A stretch of DNA of 64,000 bases from Panicum virgatum (GCF_016808335.1 NC_053146.1:27434938-27498937); one strand, 5' to 3'. Positions 1 to 13,245 are shown, counted from the first letter of the stretch. Notes: a model not told the origin generated them from the sequence alone. Made by a program: numbers and translations.

Positions 1-1
1 C

Positions 2-224
2 GATGCAAATATGTTAACCAAAAGTAGTTTGTATTTGTGAACAAACTTCTACAATTTGCCATATCGAGCCAATGAACACATGGTGGTATCAACACTTAGG
101 GAGGCTTTGGACAGAGTAATTGATGCAATCAGTACTATTGCTTTCTCAAGCATGATTTTTGTTGATGCAAATATGTTAACCAAAAATAGTTTGTATTTGT
201 GAACAAACTCCTGCTATTTGCCAT
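2..224. repeat. 60-bp direct repeat pair
   Basis: A block of about 60 bases beginning gatgcaaatatgttaacc occurs at 2-62 and again at 164-224 with only a few differences, in the same orientation and separated by about 100 bases. No coding potential is evident. It is probably part of an older, unrecognised repeat. The stretch from 225 to about 640 is AT-rich and I see nothing else in it. Confidence 0.75.
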
Positions 225-739
225 GTCGTCACAGATGCTTTCTGATTTTTTTTCTTAACATGCGTGTCGCACGTGTGTTGGGTTAAATGATATTTTTAAA
301 TAAATTATTTTTACCCAGGTGGAATTTTTTATATGAATTTGAACATGTTCACGAGAAAGTGTTTCAGGTTTATGATAAATTGTTCCTGCTAAAGATAAAA
401 TTGTTCCAGATATAGCAAAGTGGTTTGAAGATGACTGTACAAAATTATTCATGTAACATGTCATGAATAGTTTACGAACAATTCAATTACATCATATAAC
501 ATTTCATGATGGCAACGAGATACATAGGGCATCTAAAACAAATCATGAATATTTGGGAACAAAAAAATTATGTGCCTCGAACAATATTCAAGAAACAAGA
601 AGAAAGAAAATAAATTTGCTTTCCTTCTTCGGCGACGCATGCCCTTCGTCTCCTACGGCTAGTGCTGGGGAATGACTACTCAACATCCGAGTGATTTTCG
701 TTTTTTATGGATGCCTATGATCTGAAGAAGCGGAGCATA

Positions 740-1219
740 ATGAGTGAGCCGCTCTCCACAACAGCTCTAGCGCCCGCAGCTACCCCTCTGAAGCCTCAAA
801 CCCCTCCTCCCCCAACCCCAACGCCTCCTCCCCCCTTCTCTCCTCCCTATGTGCAGGACATAGCCGTCGCTTCGGTGGCACACCGGAGTGGATTTAATTT
901 GTTTCAGTACCCCGTCAGATTTCGAGGATGATAATGAAAACCTGCTGGTACCTCCTCCCCATCCATCCTCAAAGGTCAAGGAATCGCCGTCGGATCCCAT
1001 CACGCCACGCTGTCGCGGCTTCATGGCGGACGCCCGTTGAAAGGGAAGCCCCCCCCCCCCCCCCCCCCGCCACCAAGGTGGTGCAACACTGCAATTGTGG
1101 ATGCTGATGGTTCCCAGCTCGTCATGAGCAAGCGCAGGTTGTGGTCGGAGATTCGCCGGATTCGTCCACATCCACCTCATCGCTCGGTCCCCGCAGATTT
1201 GGTGGGCAGATTTATTTAA
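740..1219 (+). pseudogene. LINE (L1-type) ORF1 5' fragment
   Basis: Conceptual translation across at least two frames gives a proline-rich N-terminus, an acidic SDFEDDNENLL-like patch, then SDPITPRCRGFMADAR and finally RIRPHPPHRSVPADLVGR. This order matches the ORF1 (gag-like, RNA-binding) N-terminal region of grass L1 LINEs, where the last motif directly precedes the CCHC zinc knuckle. The sequence stops before the knuckle, so the fragment is 3' truncated. A run of 20 C residues at 1049-1068 shifts the frame. Identification rests on recognising the family pattern; no LINE endonuclease or reverse transcriptase follows on this side. Confidence 0.6.
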
Positions 1220-1221
1220 GT

Positions 1222-1460
1222 GGTGTTCCATGAATGTGCATGTGTCAAATGTAGATTCAATTATTTCATATAATTTAGATAATCTAATTGATTAATTGTA
1301 GTTTAATTATTTTTTGTTAGCTTATTTAATTAGGTTTAGCTTAGATTTAATTATTTCATAGTTAATAGTGAATTACGCGCATGCACACGCACACTCTCTC
1401 GAGCTAGCGTGCACACTCATATTCTCTCTCTGTGTGTGTCTATCTTGTTATGTCGTAAAA
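1222..1460 (+). repeat. left-flank repeat shared with CACTA-2 flank
   Basis: The about 240 bases left of CACTA-1, starting gtgttccatgaatgtgcatg, are closely similar to the sequence left of CACTA-2 from about 15110. The similarity ends in CT-rich sequence shortly before each transposon end. The block is AT-rich, non-coding and outside both target-site duplications, so it belongs to the insertion targets and not to the transposons as delimited here. Confidence 0.8.
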
Positions 1461-1533
1461 CACTTACTTTCACTACTAAACAGGCCTGTGTTCCAGGTCA
1501 TTTGTCTCCGCAGCCTTTGGGCCCGGGACAATA

Positions 1534-1765
1534 GGTGGCTTTTGTCCCGGGTCCAACGGCTAGCCGGGCCAGCGGGGGGACAAGGGCCTTTTGTCCCGGT
1601 TGGAGGCACCAACCGGGACAAAAGGGTGGCCTTTTATCCCGGTTGGTGGCTCCAACCGGGACAAAAGGCCCGTGCAGCCTTTTTGTCCCGGTTGGAGCCA
1701 CCAACCGGGATAAAATGCCCCCCTTTTGTCCCGGTTGGTGTCTCCAACCGGGGCAAAACTCCTTG
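1534..1765 (+). repeat. left subterminal palindrome array of CACTA-1
   Basis: Several copies of a roughly 35-bp palindrome run in tandem, each with arms ttttgtcccggttgg and ccaaccgggacaaaa around a 5-7 base centre. In En/Spm-like elements such subterminal motifs are the binding sites of the TnpA protein and are needed for transposition; that role is inferred here from position. Apparent ORFs across the array (translations rich in CPGW and QPGQK) are artefacts of the repeat. Confidence 0.9.
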
Positions 1766-2280
1766 GCCCCCTTATCCCCTTCCCTCTCCCCCGCCCGAGC
1801 CATTCATCTCACTTGTTCTTGTTGTTCTTGGTTCGGGAGAGAGAGGAGTTCTTGCTCATTTCTTCACCACATTTGAAGATCTTTGATTCCCCATCCATCC
1901 ATCGGCGCTAAAGGTTTGAGGCTTGTTTTTCTCTTCTTCCTTGGCTTGTATAGCTCATTTCATGCTTTAGAAATAGAAAAAATGTGTAGCTAGCTCATTT
2001 CTTGGACATTTAGATTGCATATGTAGGTGTGATTTTCTTTTAGATTTAGATGAGTATGTGGATAGTAGAAATTTTTAGAATAAGTGTAGACACTTCATGT
2101 GATGTACTTGTATATATGACCATATTGTGGATAGTTGATTTTTTGTATTCATGAATGAATTAATGAAATGAGTATATTAGAATTTTTTGTATTATGAATG
2201 GATTATTTTGACACTCTAGTGATATATTTATTCAGGCTCACATTGAAACTATCTAGAAGCTAAAAAAATCTTTATTTCGA

Positions 2281-2600
2281 AACAAGTATACATCGTTAAT
2301 CTCCATCCAACGGTGATGGCACTACCTTTCGGGGATACACGATGCGCTATAAGGACGTCGCGAATCGGCTGGTCGCATCACCAGCACTTCCGATTGATAA
2401 GAAGACAACATTTGACGCAGTCAGCATGGCCGTTGTTGTACTGAGAGCATATCAACAAGCACGCTGCCTGTGCTAAGTGCTGTGCCTATTAATCGTAAAT
2501 ATTGGTACTGCGACTGGCCGATTGGTGACATCCTTGTACCGCACCGTGTCCCCCCGAAAGACAGTGTCATCACCGCAGGGTTGAGGTTACTGACATATAT
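2281..2600 (+). other. conserved leader block upstream of the CACTA-1 genes
   Basis: This segment is nearly identical to 16330-16640 of CACTA-2, while neighbouring AT-rich leader sequence is more ordinary in composition. It is more GC-balanced and coding-like, yet has no conserved open frame: short frames are broken in both copies. It could be a 5' untranslated exon or a relic of captured sequence. I do not recognise a family. Confidence 0.45.
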
Positions 2601-2881
2601 ATTTCTAGAAATAAAGATTTTTTTAGAGAGTTTCTGGATATTGAAAAGAGTGTACTCCTAGAACTGAAGGGTGTCAAAGTAATTAGAAGTTATAGAGATT
2701 TCTTTCAATTAATTAGAGATTTCTTTCAATTAATGATACATTTCGTCTTTTTTATATGATTTCATTGTTATTTGCGAGAGTTATTAATCTGATCATTGTA
2801 ATTGTAATAGTAAATAATATTTGCATTGTAATGGTAAGAATTTATAATTTTGTGGAAAATAAAGGTATTTTTCAGTAAAAT

Positions 2882-3184
2882 ATGGCTTCAGCAGCTGGAG
2901 GGAGTGGCGCCGGTGGGGGTGATTGTTGTCCTTCTTGAGAGAATGGCACAACTCGAGTAGGTTGTCGGTCTAAAAAACCTAGTGCTTTTCATAGGGCAGT
3001 GCTCCGTTATTAAGAATTTAGAGAATACATGGCAAGGGGCGAGGAACCTCCGTTTGATCTTGAGGATTTATTGCGGCGTTACGGTTCGTCACCATCAAAC
3101 TCAGAGTTTACAGCTCCGCCATCTTCTTCTGCGCCAGCAAGAAATCCGTTAGAGCATTCTGCGTTCCAACGCAAGGACGGTTGA
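2882..3184 (+). pseudogene. broken copy of the small ORF upstream of the transposase
   Basis: This aligns with the intact 102-codon ORF at 16936-17244 of CACTA-2. It starts at the equivalent ATG (MASAAGG) but has an in-frame TGA about 18 codons in, where the other copy has a glycine codon, and a further stop plus a small deletion near the middle (tattaagaatttag against a longer stretch in CACTA-2). The C-terminal part, ending in AFQRKDG, is otherwise well conserved. Function unknown. Confidence 0.7.
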
Positions 3185-3400
3185 AAACCTATGTGTTGTT
3201 GTCCGAATTTTTAAGTTTCATGTATAGTACTCCTTTGTTAAGTCCTGTAATGGATTAAGTACTCCTTTTAATTAATCAAGATGTATGATGGATATTGCAG
3301 ATCTTTTAATTATTCATGTTATGTTACATTTAGTTTAATTTAGGTTTAATATATTTTATTTATTCAATACGTGTAAAGAATTCAAATCGATTTATTTAAA

Positions 3401-6400
3401 ATGCAGATGGACCGCCAATGGATGTACAATGCTGACCGGCGTTCGAAAGAATTCATTGATGGCCTGCATTATTTTTTGTCTGTGGCTGAGACAAACAAGC
3501 AGAATGGTTTTATGTGCTGCCCGTGTGTTCATTGCAACAATAACAAAGATTACTCATCTTCAAGAATGCCACACAGCCACATTTTCGCAAATGGTTTCAT
3601 GGAGAAGTATGTTTGTTGGACGAAGCACGGAGAACAGGGGGTTACAATGGAAGATAATGAAGAAGAAGATTTTGACGACCACTTTACCGGGAATGCTGGA
3701 ATCGGTGCATTCGATAACGATATTCCCATGGAAGAGTCCGAAGTAGATGTAGCAGAAAATGATCCCATCGACGATCTGGGGCAGGCATTGCACAATGTGC
3801 AGGCAGACTGTGAGACTGAAATAAAGAGGTTGAAGTTCCAGAAGTTGTTAGAGGACCACCGTAAGTTGTTGTACCCAGATTGTCGAAATGGATTGAAGAA
3901 ACTTGGCACCACCTTGGAGTTGCTGCAATGGAAGGCGACAAATGGTGTATCCGACAAGGGATTTGGTGAATTACTCAAACTTGTTAAAAAAATGCTTCCT
4001 AAGGACAACGAATTGCCTACCACAACGTATGAAGCCAAACAACTTGTTTGCCCTTTAGGATTGGAAATGCAAAAGATACATGCATGCCCCCAACGACTGC
4101 ATCCTCTACCGAGGCGAGTACGAGAATTTGGATGCATGTCCCGTATGCAGTGCATTGCGTTACAAGATTAGAAAAGATGATCCTGGAGATGTCGAGGGGG
4201 AGCCTCCCCAGAAGAGAGTTCCTGCGAAGGTCATGTGGTATTCGTCTATAATACCACATTTGAAGCATCTGTTTAGAAATAAAGATAATGCTAAGTTGAT
4301 GCGATGGCACAAAGAGGAACGTAAGAAAGACTCGATGTTGAGACACCCCGCTGATGGGTCGCAGTGGAGAAAAATAGATAGAATGTACCCTGAATTTGAT
4401 TTGGATGCGAGAAACATAAGGTTCGGTTTGAGTACAGATGGCATGAATCCTTTTGGTGAGATGAGCAGTGGTCATAGCACTTGGCCTGTGACTCTTTGTA
4501 TGTACAATCTTCCACCATGGCTCTGCATAAAACAAAAGTTCATTATGATGCTAGTGCTTATCCCGGGTCCAAAGCAGCTCGGAAATGACATTGATGTGTA
4601 CCTAAGACCATTGGTCGAAGAACTCTTATTGCTCTGGGGCGACGAAGGTGTACGGATGTGGGATGAATACAAACAGGAAAACTTCAACCTACGAGCATTG
4701 CTGTTCGTAATGATCAATGACTTGCCTGCTCTTAGTAACTTGTCAGGACATTCGAACAAGGGATACAAAGCATGCACACACTGTTTAGATGATACCGATA
4801 ATATATGGTTGGCTCACTATAAGAAAGTTGTATACATGGGTCATCGTCGGTTTCTTCCCATCAGGCATGCGGTACGAAAGAAGGGCAAGCATTTCAAAGG
4901 CCAAGCGGACCACCGAACAAAACCGATGCACCGTAGTGGTAAAGACGTCTTCAACATGGTAAAAGATCTAGAAGTTATTTTTGGAAAGGGATCTGGTAGC
5001 CAACCTGTTCCGAATGAAAACAGAATGGCGCCCATGTGGAAGAAGAAATCTATATTTTGGGAGCTACCATATTGGGAAGTCTTAAATGTTCGTCATGCAA
5101 TTGATGTGATGCACCTCACAAAGAATTTTTGCGTCAACCTGATTGCATTCTTGAGAGTGTACGGAAAGACAAAAGACACAGTAGAAGCACGTCAAGAATT
5201 GCAACGTATGGAAGAACGAGATGCCTTACATCCACAACAGCGAGATAATGGATGACAATACTTAAGTCCTGCCAGCTATACTCTTAGCAAGGAAGAGAAA
5301 GAAATCATGTTTGACTGCTTGAGCAGTATAAAGGTTCTATCTGGATACTCATCCAATATAAAAGGAATCTTAAATTTGGCAGAGAAGAAATTTACAAATC
5401 TCAAGTCCCATGACTGCCATGTGCTTATGACCGAACTTCTTCCGGTTGTGATGCGGGGGATTCTGCCTGATAACGTCCGGTTAACCATCGTGAAGCTATG
5501 TGCCTTCCTCAACGCAGTTTCTCAGAAGATAATTGACCCGGAGAATTTGATAAAGCTGCAAAACGATGTGGTGCAATGTCTTGTTGGCTTTGAGCTGATA
5601 TTTCAACCATCATTCTTCAACATCATGACACATCTTCTAGTGCACCTTGTGAAAGAGATTGATATCCTCGGACTAGTATTTCTACACAACATGTTCCCAT
5701 TTGAAAGGTTCATGGGGGTACTCAAGAAATGTGTTCGTAATCGAGCTCGTCCAGAAGGAAGCATCGCCAGTGCCTATGGAACTGAGGAGGTCATTGACTT
5801 TTGTGTTGACTTTATTGATGACCTTAAACCGATTGGAGTCCCTGAATCGCGATATGAGGGGAGACTAACTAGAAAGGGTACATTATGAAAGAAATCTTAT
5901 GTCTGCACGGATGATTTCTCATTCAAGAAAGCGTATTATATGGTTCTTCAACAATCATCCTTGGTTGACCCATATATCGAGGAATACAAGAAAATTCTGC
6001 TCTTCAATTTCCTAGAAAAGTCTGAGGCATGGATTACACGTGAGCACATGAACACTTTTTGCAGCTGGTTGCGGAAGCATCTAATGCATAACATGGATAT
6101 AAGTGAACAATTGTTCTTATTGGCTAGGGGACCATCTTGGAATATCTTAACATACCAAGGGTACGAGATAAATGGAAACACATTTTATACGATAGCCCAA
6201 GATAAAAAGAGTACCAACCAAAACAGCGGTGTTCGTATGGATGCCACGGGCAATAATGGAAAAAAGGACACATATTACAGCTACATTGAAGAGATATGGG
6301 AGCTGAATTACGGTCCCAATTTCAAGGTGCCTCTATTTTGTTGCCAATGGGTTAAGCTATCTGGAGGAGGGGCAACAAAAGATGAGTATGAGATGACAAT

Positions 6401-6755
6401 AGTTGATCTCAACAATCTTGGGTATAGAGACGAGCCATTTGTCCTAGCCCAGGATGTCGCTCAGGTTTTCTACATTAAGGACATGTCCAGCAAGCCAAAG
6501 AAGGGGATAAACAAGCAAAAGGATGAGCCTAAGCGACACATAGTTCTATCAGGAAAGAGAAACATCATTAGAAGGGAGGACAAGATAGACTTGTCAGAAG
6601 AATATAATAATTTTGTTGCCATTCCACCATTCGAAGTAAATGCTGATCCATGCATCCTGCTAGCCAATGATGATGCTCCATACTTGCGCCGTGATCATAA
6701 TCAAGGGACATTTGTGAAGAGAAAGTCTGTTACCACTAATCCTTCATGTACTTGA
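3401..6755 (+). pseudogene. TNP2/TnpD-type CACTA transposase, inactivated
   Basis: This is the counterpart of the intact transposase at 17461-20814. The same domains can be followed: an N-terminal transposase-associated region beginning MQMDRQWMYNADRR, the Transposase_21 core around STDGMNPFGEMSSG, and the DUF4218- and DUF4216-like C-terminal regions. Three lesions are visible against copy 2. One extra C in a C-run at 4087-4091 shifts the frame. A TGA at 5253-5255 replaces an arginine codon (CGA to TGA). A TGA at 5886-5888 replaces a glycine codon. Remaining substitutions are scattered. No product longer than about 390 residues can be made from it, so it is taken as a dead transposase. Confidence 0.93.
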
Positions 6756-7391
6756 ATTATTTTATATTATTATATAAAAACGTAATCGCAATTCGAATAC
6801 TTTTATTGTATATGTATTGTACAATTATACTTTATGTGTTATATATATCATTTTTTATATTTTTCACTTAATTACCAGACTCAATTATAATTTTCATTCA
6901 ATAATGGATTACTCAACTAATTTTATTTATTTCATGAAATTACATTCACATTAACACACTATACTCTCTCACTAACACACACAATCTCACTTACACTATC
7001 TCTCAAACTCACACACTACTCATTAATATCATGAAATTGCTTAATTTTATGTAAAATTCACTTTTTAAATGTTAATATCGTGATAGAATCCACTTTCTGT
7101 CGAAAAGCAACAGTTTGAAAAAATTTGTTCACCTAATATATTTTTGCATAGTCAAAATAACAAATATGATTTCAAAAAAGTTAGATATTTCGTTGACCCA
7201 ATCACTTGAATGAAAATTAATTATTTTTGTTGCGTGTATCAAGTTTGTTTATATAGAGATAAGAAATTTTGTTCCATAATTTTTGGAATCAAAATTTATT
7301 AACTGAATTAACAAATGAAAGCCTATTTTAAAAGAGAAGTAAAAAGAAATAAAAACAAACATAAGATTTGGCGGGAATGAGGGAAAACGAG

Positions 7392-7600
7392 CCCCTTTTA
7401 TCTCGGGTGGTAGATCCACCCGGGACTAAAGGTGGGCCGTAGGCTGGGAATTTTCCCGGCCCGCCCAAAAACACCTTTTGTCCCGGGTGGAACCATGACC
7501 CGGGAAAAAAAGGCCCTTTTGTCCCGGATGGTGGCTGCACTCGGGATAAAAGGCCACCCTTTTTGTCCCGGGTGAAGCCATGACGCGGGACAAAAGACCC
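7392..7600 (+). repeat. internal palindrome array of CACTA-1
   Basis: Between the transposase and the TnpA-like gene lies a cluster of palindromes related to the terminal ones but with arms gtcccgggtgg and ccacccgggac. Several arms are decayed here (for example tcccggatgg and actcgggataaaa), while CACTA-2 keeps five clean units at the same place. The array is followed by very GC-rich sequence up to about 8090, which looks like the promoter or 5' untranslated region of the downstream gene. Confidence 0.85.
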
Positions 7601-7639
7601 CCCCAATATATCTCCCTTCTTCCTCCACCTTCCCCCAAC

Positions 7640-8945
7640 ACTGTCAGTTCTTGATCTGCGCCCTTTGCCGCCGCCGTCCTGCTCCCACCGCCTCCTGCTC
7701 GCCGCCGTCGTCGTCCTCGAGCGCCGCCTACCTCCGCCGCAAGAGGAAGCGCCGCCCGAGCTCCGCTGCCCCACCGCGCGGCGTCGTCCCCGAGCGCCAT
7801 CATCCCCGTTCGAGCTCCTCCCCGCGAGCGCCGTCGTCCGCCATCGCCGGCCCCCGCCCGCGAGCCCCGTGCCCTCCCCGAGCGCGCCTCCGGCCACATC
7901 GTCGTCCTCCTCCCCGACCTCCGCCTCCGGCCGGGCTGCCTGGCCCGCACCTCGGCCGTCGCCTGTGCGCGTCCGGGTCGCCCCGCCGTTGCCTGTGCCC
8001 AGTCTCGCTGTACGTGCGCCGTGCGCCGCCCTAGCCCTGCTGGCAGCCCGGCCATGCGCTGCCGGCCGGCGCCGCCCCCCTAATCCTAATGTCTATTTTT
8101 TAGTGAAATTTGAAAATATGGATTACATGAGTTCAAATTTGTTTACAAATTATGTTGTAACATATTGATTATTTGTTAATTTATTTAATTGTGATGACAA
8201 TTAGAGTGAAATCATAATTATTGATGGCAACTAGAGTGAAATCATAATTGTTTAAAATATAGATTATTTGTTAACTTGTTAATTACTTTTGAAATTATAT
8301 TATTTAGAGTGACATCATAATTTGTTGTGTAAATTTGAAAACATATTGGTGTATGAATGTGAATATGAGTTCATGTTATTTAGAATGAAATCAAAATTTG
8401 TATATTTAATTTTTAAATGTATGTATGTATGTGTGCATAAAGTGTATTTAAATTTATGTAGGCACGGACGTCCGATCAATCATTACCAAGCACTAAACCA
8501 TCCGCCCCCCTTCTCGACCTCGTTCATCGACCTTCAACCCTCGCCGACATCTAAATGTAACATATATTTGATAGAACATTACTTAGTGAAATTATTGATA
8601 GAATTTCATGTATTTCCTGGACTGTGAAATTTTGTGTACATATATTTGAATTACTTATTGAAATGTCTATAGTATTTCATGTATACTTTTTGAACATTGT
8701 TACTCATTGAATATTGTGACTTATACATTTCATATATATTACTTAGTGACTACACAATATTTCAAGTATATTTCTTGAATTACTTTGAGAATATTTCTCG
8801 ACCTCGTCCATCTATAGGCAATTAGTGATTTTTCTTATATGTTTTAGTCAAGATGGACCTGCGAATTCCGATCAAATGATCGCAAATATGTGGATTATTT
8901 AGAGAATTTTTTTAAGGGTTTTATTTGTATTCATATTTTAGTTAC
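7640..8945 (+). promoter_or_regulatory. GC-rich then AT-rich leader of the CACTA-1 TnpA-like gene
   Basis: From 7640 to about 8090 the sequence is extremely GC-rich with many ccgccg steps, then turns AT-rich up to the ATG at 8947. Long frames across the GC-rich part exist on both strands but are low-complexity and differ between the two elements, so they are not called as genes. The position fits a promoter and 5' untranslated leader. The part from about 8090 to 8870 has no counterpart in CACTA-2, which carries unrelated sequence there. Confidence 0.4.
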
Positions 8946-8946
8946 G

Positions 8947-11900
8947 ATGGACCCGCGACACACAGACGCGGAAGACGAACAGTTCCTGTTGAATATGATT
9001 GCCGAAGGTCAAGGAGATGTCCCTGAACAAGCTAATGATGGCAGCAATACCGACATATATTTGAATATGTCCGGTGATGGAATTGAGCCACCATCTATTC
9101 AGGATGACACTTCTGGTGAACAAAGTGCTAATGCACATATCACAACTATACTTATTTGTAGTGAAAATCATATTTTCATCTGAATCTATATGAATACTAT
9201 GAATGTTTTTTATAGCCGTCTGGATCATCGTCGCAGCAGAAAAAGACAAAGCGAGGCCCGACAAAAATCTGGAAGGGCGGTTCATTATAACAGAAGTTGG
9301 TCCAGATGGCGAACCGATCGCTCCAGAAGTTGCCGTCAAAAAAATCATAAGACAATACGGATGTATTGTCAGGGACCACATCCCGATCAGCTTCAGGCTC
9401 TGGAAAGCTTCCAATCCAAGCGAGGAACGGGATGCGGTACCCGAAAGAGAAAAAGAATGGTGCTGGCGGGAGCTTAAGAAAAACTTCACGGTTCCAGCTG
9501 AATCCGAAGAGATATGCAAGCGCTGGACCCTGAGTAAGATGGCCGAACAGCTGCAATCATTCAAGAAAATTTTGACGAAGAAATATATCAAGACCGGGAC
9601 CACACCCGTATTTACCGGCGAGCTCGAAAAGCTCAGGGGTCACTGGGATGCATTTGTGGAATACAAGTCTTCAGAGGTTGGGCTTCAGAAGGTGCAGAAG
9701 GCCAAAGACAACGCCTCGAAGAAAGTGTACCATCACACTCTAGGCCAAGGAGGCTACAAGCTTGCAATACCCAAATGGGAGAAGATGGAGCAGGATCTGC
9801 TTGACAGAGGCATCCAATCTGCGACCATGAACTGGCCTGAAAGGTCAAGGACCTGGTTTTATGGTCACGGGGGAAGCTTGGACCCATTGACTGGGGACTG
9901 CATCTATGGGCCAAAGATCCAGCTAGCAGCCCAGAGACTACAAGAGGCCATACAAGCAGTAGCCGAGGGAACATTCCAGCCGGATACAGAGAGGGACGAG
10001 CTGACTTACGCCCTTGGGAATCCAGAGCATCCGGGCCGCACAAGAGGCAAAGGCGTGGTTCCGTGGAAGTATGGGTTCAGGGATTACATTGAATCATATA
10101 GAAGCCGGCAAAGAAGAAAGAATGATGAGCGGGAGCACTTGCGAAGGCTAGAGGAACGGCTCATGTCACACGATCAAAGACTGGAGGAAGAGGTTCAATG
10201 CCAAGTGCCATAGCAATGAGCCAGCAACAGCAAGCGCAAACGGTGCCTTCAGAGCCTAATGTCGCAGCCGATCATATGTCTCAGCGGAAAATCAGCTACG
10301 CTTCCACAGACGTCGCCGTCGAGCCAACGGGGATCCAGGCCGCAGGTGAAGCGAAGGCCCCGCAGCGATTTCCAGTGGATGGGACCACCCAGCAGACACG
10401 TTGTGACCTGCAGACTGCCATTAAGAACTTAATGTTCACTGTTGCGTACGGTACCACCATGCCAACCCAACCAGGCGACGTGTACCACGGGTAGCAAATT
10501 CCGGTAGGATATACAAGAGTTGGCGTGGAGCAGGTGTGCCAGGGTTGGGAGACGCTCGAGCTTGGTATTCCAGGAGGCGATGGGGAGAGGACACTAGCAG
10601 AAGCCATTCATGGCTACATCCTATGGGATAAGCGCTACGTTGTCCTAAAGTCGGATGATCGAACACCAAGACCGGCATCTCAGCATGCCTCTCCAAGGCC
10701 ATCATCTCCGCAAAACCCCCAAGGGCAGCACTGTCTCAGCAAGGTTCACCGGCACATTCTCCATCACCATCATCTCATGCACCGATGAACACTCAAGCGT
10801 CACCGTCGCCTCCATGGTCACCCCCTCCGCCGCCGGCAAAGAAGCAGAAATAGCCGCCGGCAAAGAAGGTAGCTGCACCGGCTAAGGAGCCTCCAAAGAA
10901 GAAGGAAAAGAAGAAGAAAACCAAGGAGGCTCCTATTAAACCCTGGGACATGAGCCTTGAAGAATGCGATCGGATAACTCAAGAAAGAGTTAAAGAGCAC
11001 TTCAAGCCGAAGCCGAAGCCGGAGCCGGAGACCGAGAAAGTGATAAATCCGGTAGATTTGAAATTTTTTAAGGGAATGTGCGAAGCAAATAAGAGAAAAT
11101 TCATTCCGAGAGATCCCCCTTCAGACTACGAACGCACAATTATCAAAACTACTGAGAAAAAGAAGAGACAATCAAAGTCGTCGTCGTCCGACGTTCCACA
11201 GCTCGGAGCCCAAAAGAAACAATCAATAGAGCCTCTCGTAGTGGAACAGACGACGCAACAACAAGACTTTGTTATATTTTTTAAAGAATCAAACCTGACG
11301 GCGGCTCAGATTGTAGGGGGAGAAGATATTCCAAAGGCCGATGTGGTCGTCAAATAGACGTATGAGCTGGGCAAATCTCTTGTACCCCCAAAGTAGTGTC
11401 CGTGCTTCTAACGCAAATGTATAAGCTGCACCAGCACTACATGCGTGCGATGGCCGATTGCATCTTCATGCAGGGCGGAAAGATTAAAGATGACGATTTC
11501 TTACGGGGGGAGGCCATTATATGGATAAACTGGGAAGAAATTTACCAACTATTCCATCAGGAGAACCTCGACATCTCTATGGTCGGCTTATGGGTTCTGT
11601 AAGTATTTTACTCTCCTTACGTATTGTTTTGCATGATCTCAACATACTGATCTCTTGATTTATTCGGTATCATGTAGAATGGAGATACAAACTTGCAGGA
11701 GAAAGGGATACTCTCACCTCGGCTTCATCGACCCAATTACTTGTAATTGGAGGATTCTACGCGACACTTCCGATGAGCTATTCCAAAACTTGTTCAAGTA
11801 CATAAGCGTTCATCACAACAAGCAAATGATATTGTTTCCTTACAACTTTGCGTAAGTGATTCCTTCCGTCTAGCTCTTTCTATTATGTAATCGAATTATT

Positions 11901-12645
11901 TAAACCTTAACTACCAAGAACTGCCTCCGTATAATCTTGTAGTGAACACTGGGTGCTAATTGTCATAATTCCCGAGAAGAGCCTACTCGTGGTTATGGAC
12001 TCATTGAGGAGAAATCCAGAACAATACGAAAATCTTCTTAACATGATGAAAAAAGTAATTCTACCACTACTCCGTCGATGACCGATAATTTGAATCACTT
12101 TGTTACTTGACTATAATTGTTCTAATCATGCACAGGATTTGGAAACAATTCCCTAAAAATCATTCAGGCAAATTTGACAAGGAATTGAAGATCAAGACAG
12201 ATTTTGCGGTACGCACTTGGATGATTTGTTGCACGATTCATTAGTTTTATTATATATTCATGTAAATACCTGATAATTTCTTCTCTCTTAAAGTGTATGA
12301 GGCAGAAACAAGGCACTAATTTATGCACATACTATGTATGCGAGAACATCCATGGTCTGGTAGGTCCTCCAAGGGCCTGGACAGATTGGGAGGAGGAAGT
12401 AAGTAAAAAACTTGTTAATATTTGAACTCGTATTTTAACTAGTCGAAATTAATTATCCCCTTTTTCCATAGGTCGAGGAGATGTGCGATAAACTCATACC
12501 GGAGGAAAAGATTATGGCGATTCAAGAACAATTGTCCGGATTTATTGTTGAGCAAGTTCTCGATCCAAAAGGCGAATTCTACTATGATGGACTATCTAAT
12601 ATTGACAATCGCAGCAAATATGATAATATACGCGTATATATGTAA
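8947..12645 (+). pseudogene. TnpA-like (Transposase_24) gene with Ulp1-like C-terminus, inactivated
   Basis: Seven exons can be placed by comparison with CACTA-2: about 8947-9132, 9216-11598, 11678-11851, 11943-12054, 12136-12208, 12294-12398 and 12472-12645. Exon 2 carries the plant Ptta/En/Spm (Transposase_24-like) region, with motifs such as FTGELEKLRGHWDAFVEYK, and a lysine- and proline-rich linker. Exons 3-7 carry the Ulp1-like part, with EHW in exon 4, MDS in exon 4 and LCTYYVC in exon 6. Lesions include GC in place of the intron-1 GT donor, a 1-bp loss near 9266, a 1-bp loss near 10205, TAG stops near 10494, 10850 and 11355, and an extra A at the end of exon 4. It is a dead gene. Confidence 0.85.
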
Positions 12646-12699
12646 TTAAGAACGAATATACCTATGTAAATATATATGTGTGTATGTATTAAATTTCTA

Positions 12700-12945
12700 T
12701 TTATGAGTATGTATGTATTATATATATAAGCACTCCAATAATATATGTGTGTATATATATATATATATATAATATTGGTCCTAGACATTTTCATATGTAA
12801 AGGAATTCACATGTATAGATATGTGTATACATATATATATATAAGTGAATTAATTTATATATGAAAACTATCTAGTAAAAATATTATATAAGTAACTATA
12901 TATATATGTATATATTAGTGGAGATCATACACGCTGAATTCCAAT
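12700..12945. repeat. AT microsatellites in the CACTA-1 tail
   Basis: Runs of alternating ta (longest around 12750-12775) and scattered tatata tracts lie between the stop codon of the TnpA-like gene and the right palindrome array. CACTA-2 has matching tracts at 26800-26960 of slightly different length. No gene is present. Confidence 0.7.
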
Positions 12946-13024
12946 ACATAAGTTTAATTGAAATGCAAAAGTATAATTGAAATAGAAAAAGAATTGAGAA
13001 AAAGAAAATAGGAAAAAAAAGGAC

Positions 13025-13245
13025 ATTTTGTCCCGGTTGGTAACACCAACCGGGACAAAAGAGTGCGCCAGCCACGTGGCGCTGGCAGCATCTTTTGTCC
13101 CGGTTGGTGTTACCAACCGGGACAAAAAGTACTCTTTTGTCCCGGTTGCCAGACCCGAGACAAAAGGACCCCCCTTTTGTCCCGGCCTGGCGTTCCCGGT
13201 TGGGAAACCGGGACAACAAGGGTTTCCCAACCGGGACAAATTAGC
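13025..13245 (+). repeat. right subterminal palindrome array of CACTA-1
   Basis: Palindromes with arms gtcccggttgg and ccaaccgggac lie just inside the right terminus, of the same class as the left array. The last unit is longer, with two linked inverted arms around ggttgggaaacc. This is consistent with TnpA binding sites next to the terminal inverted repeat. Confidence 0.9.

Noticed and set aside
1498..1886. Long frames on both strands with repeated CPGW and QPGQK motifs
   Set aside because: They are translations of the CACTA subterminal palindromes. The same pattern appears at each array in several frames and on both strands.
7328..8168. Large Arg/Gly/Ala/Pro-rich ORFs on both strands
   Set aside because: They are compositional frames in GC-rich leader sequence. 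CACTA-2 has a different sequence at this place and the frames are not conserved.
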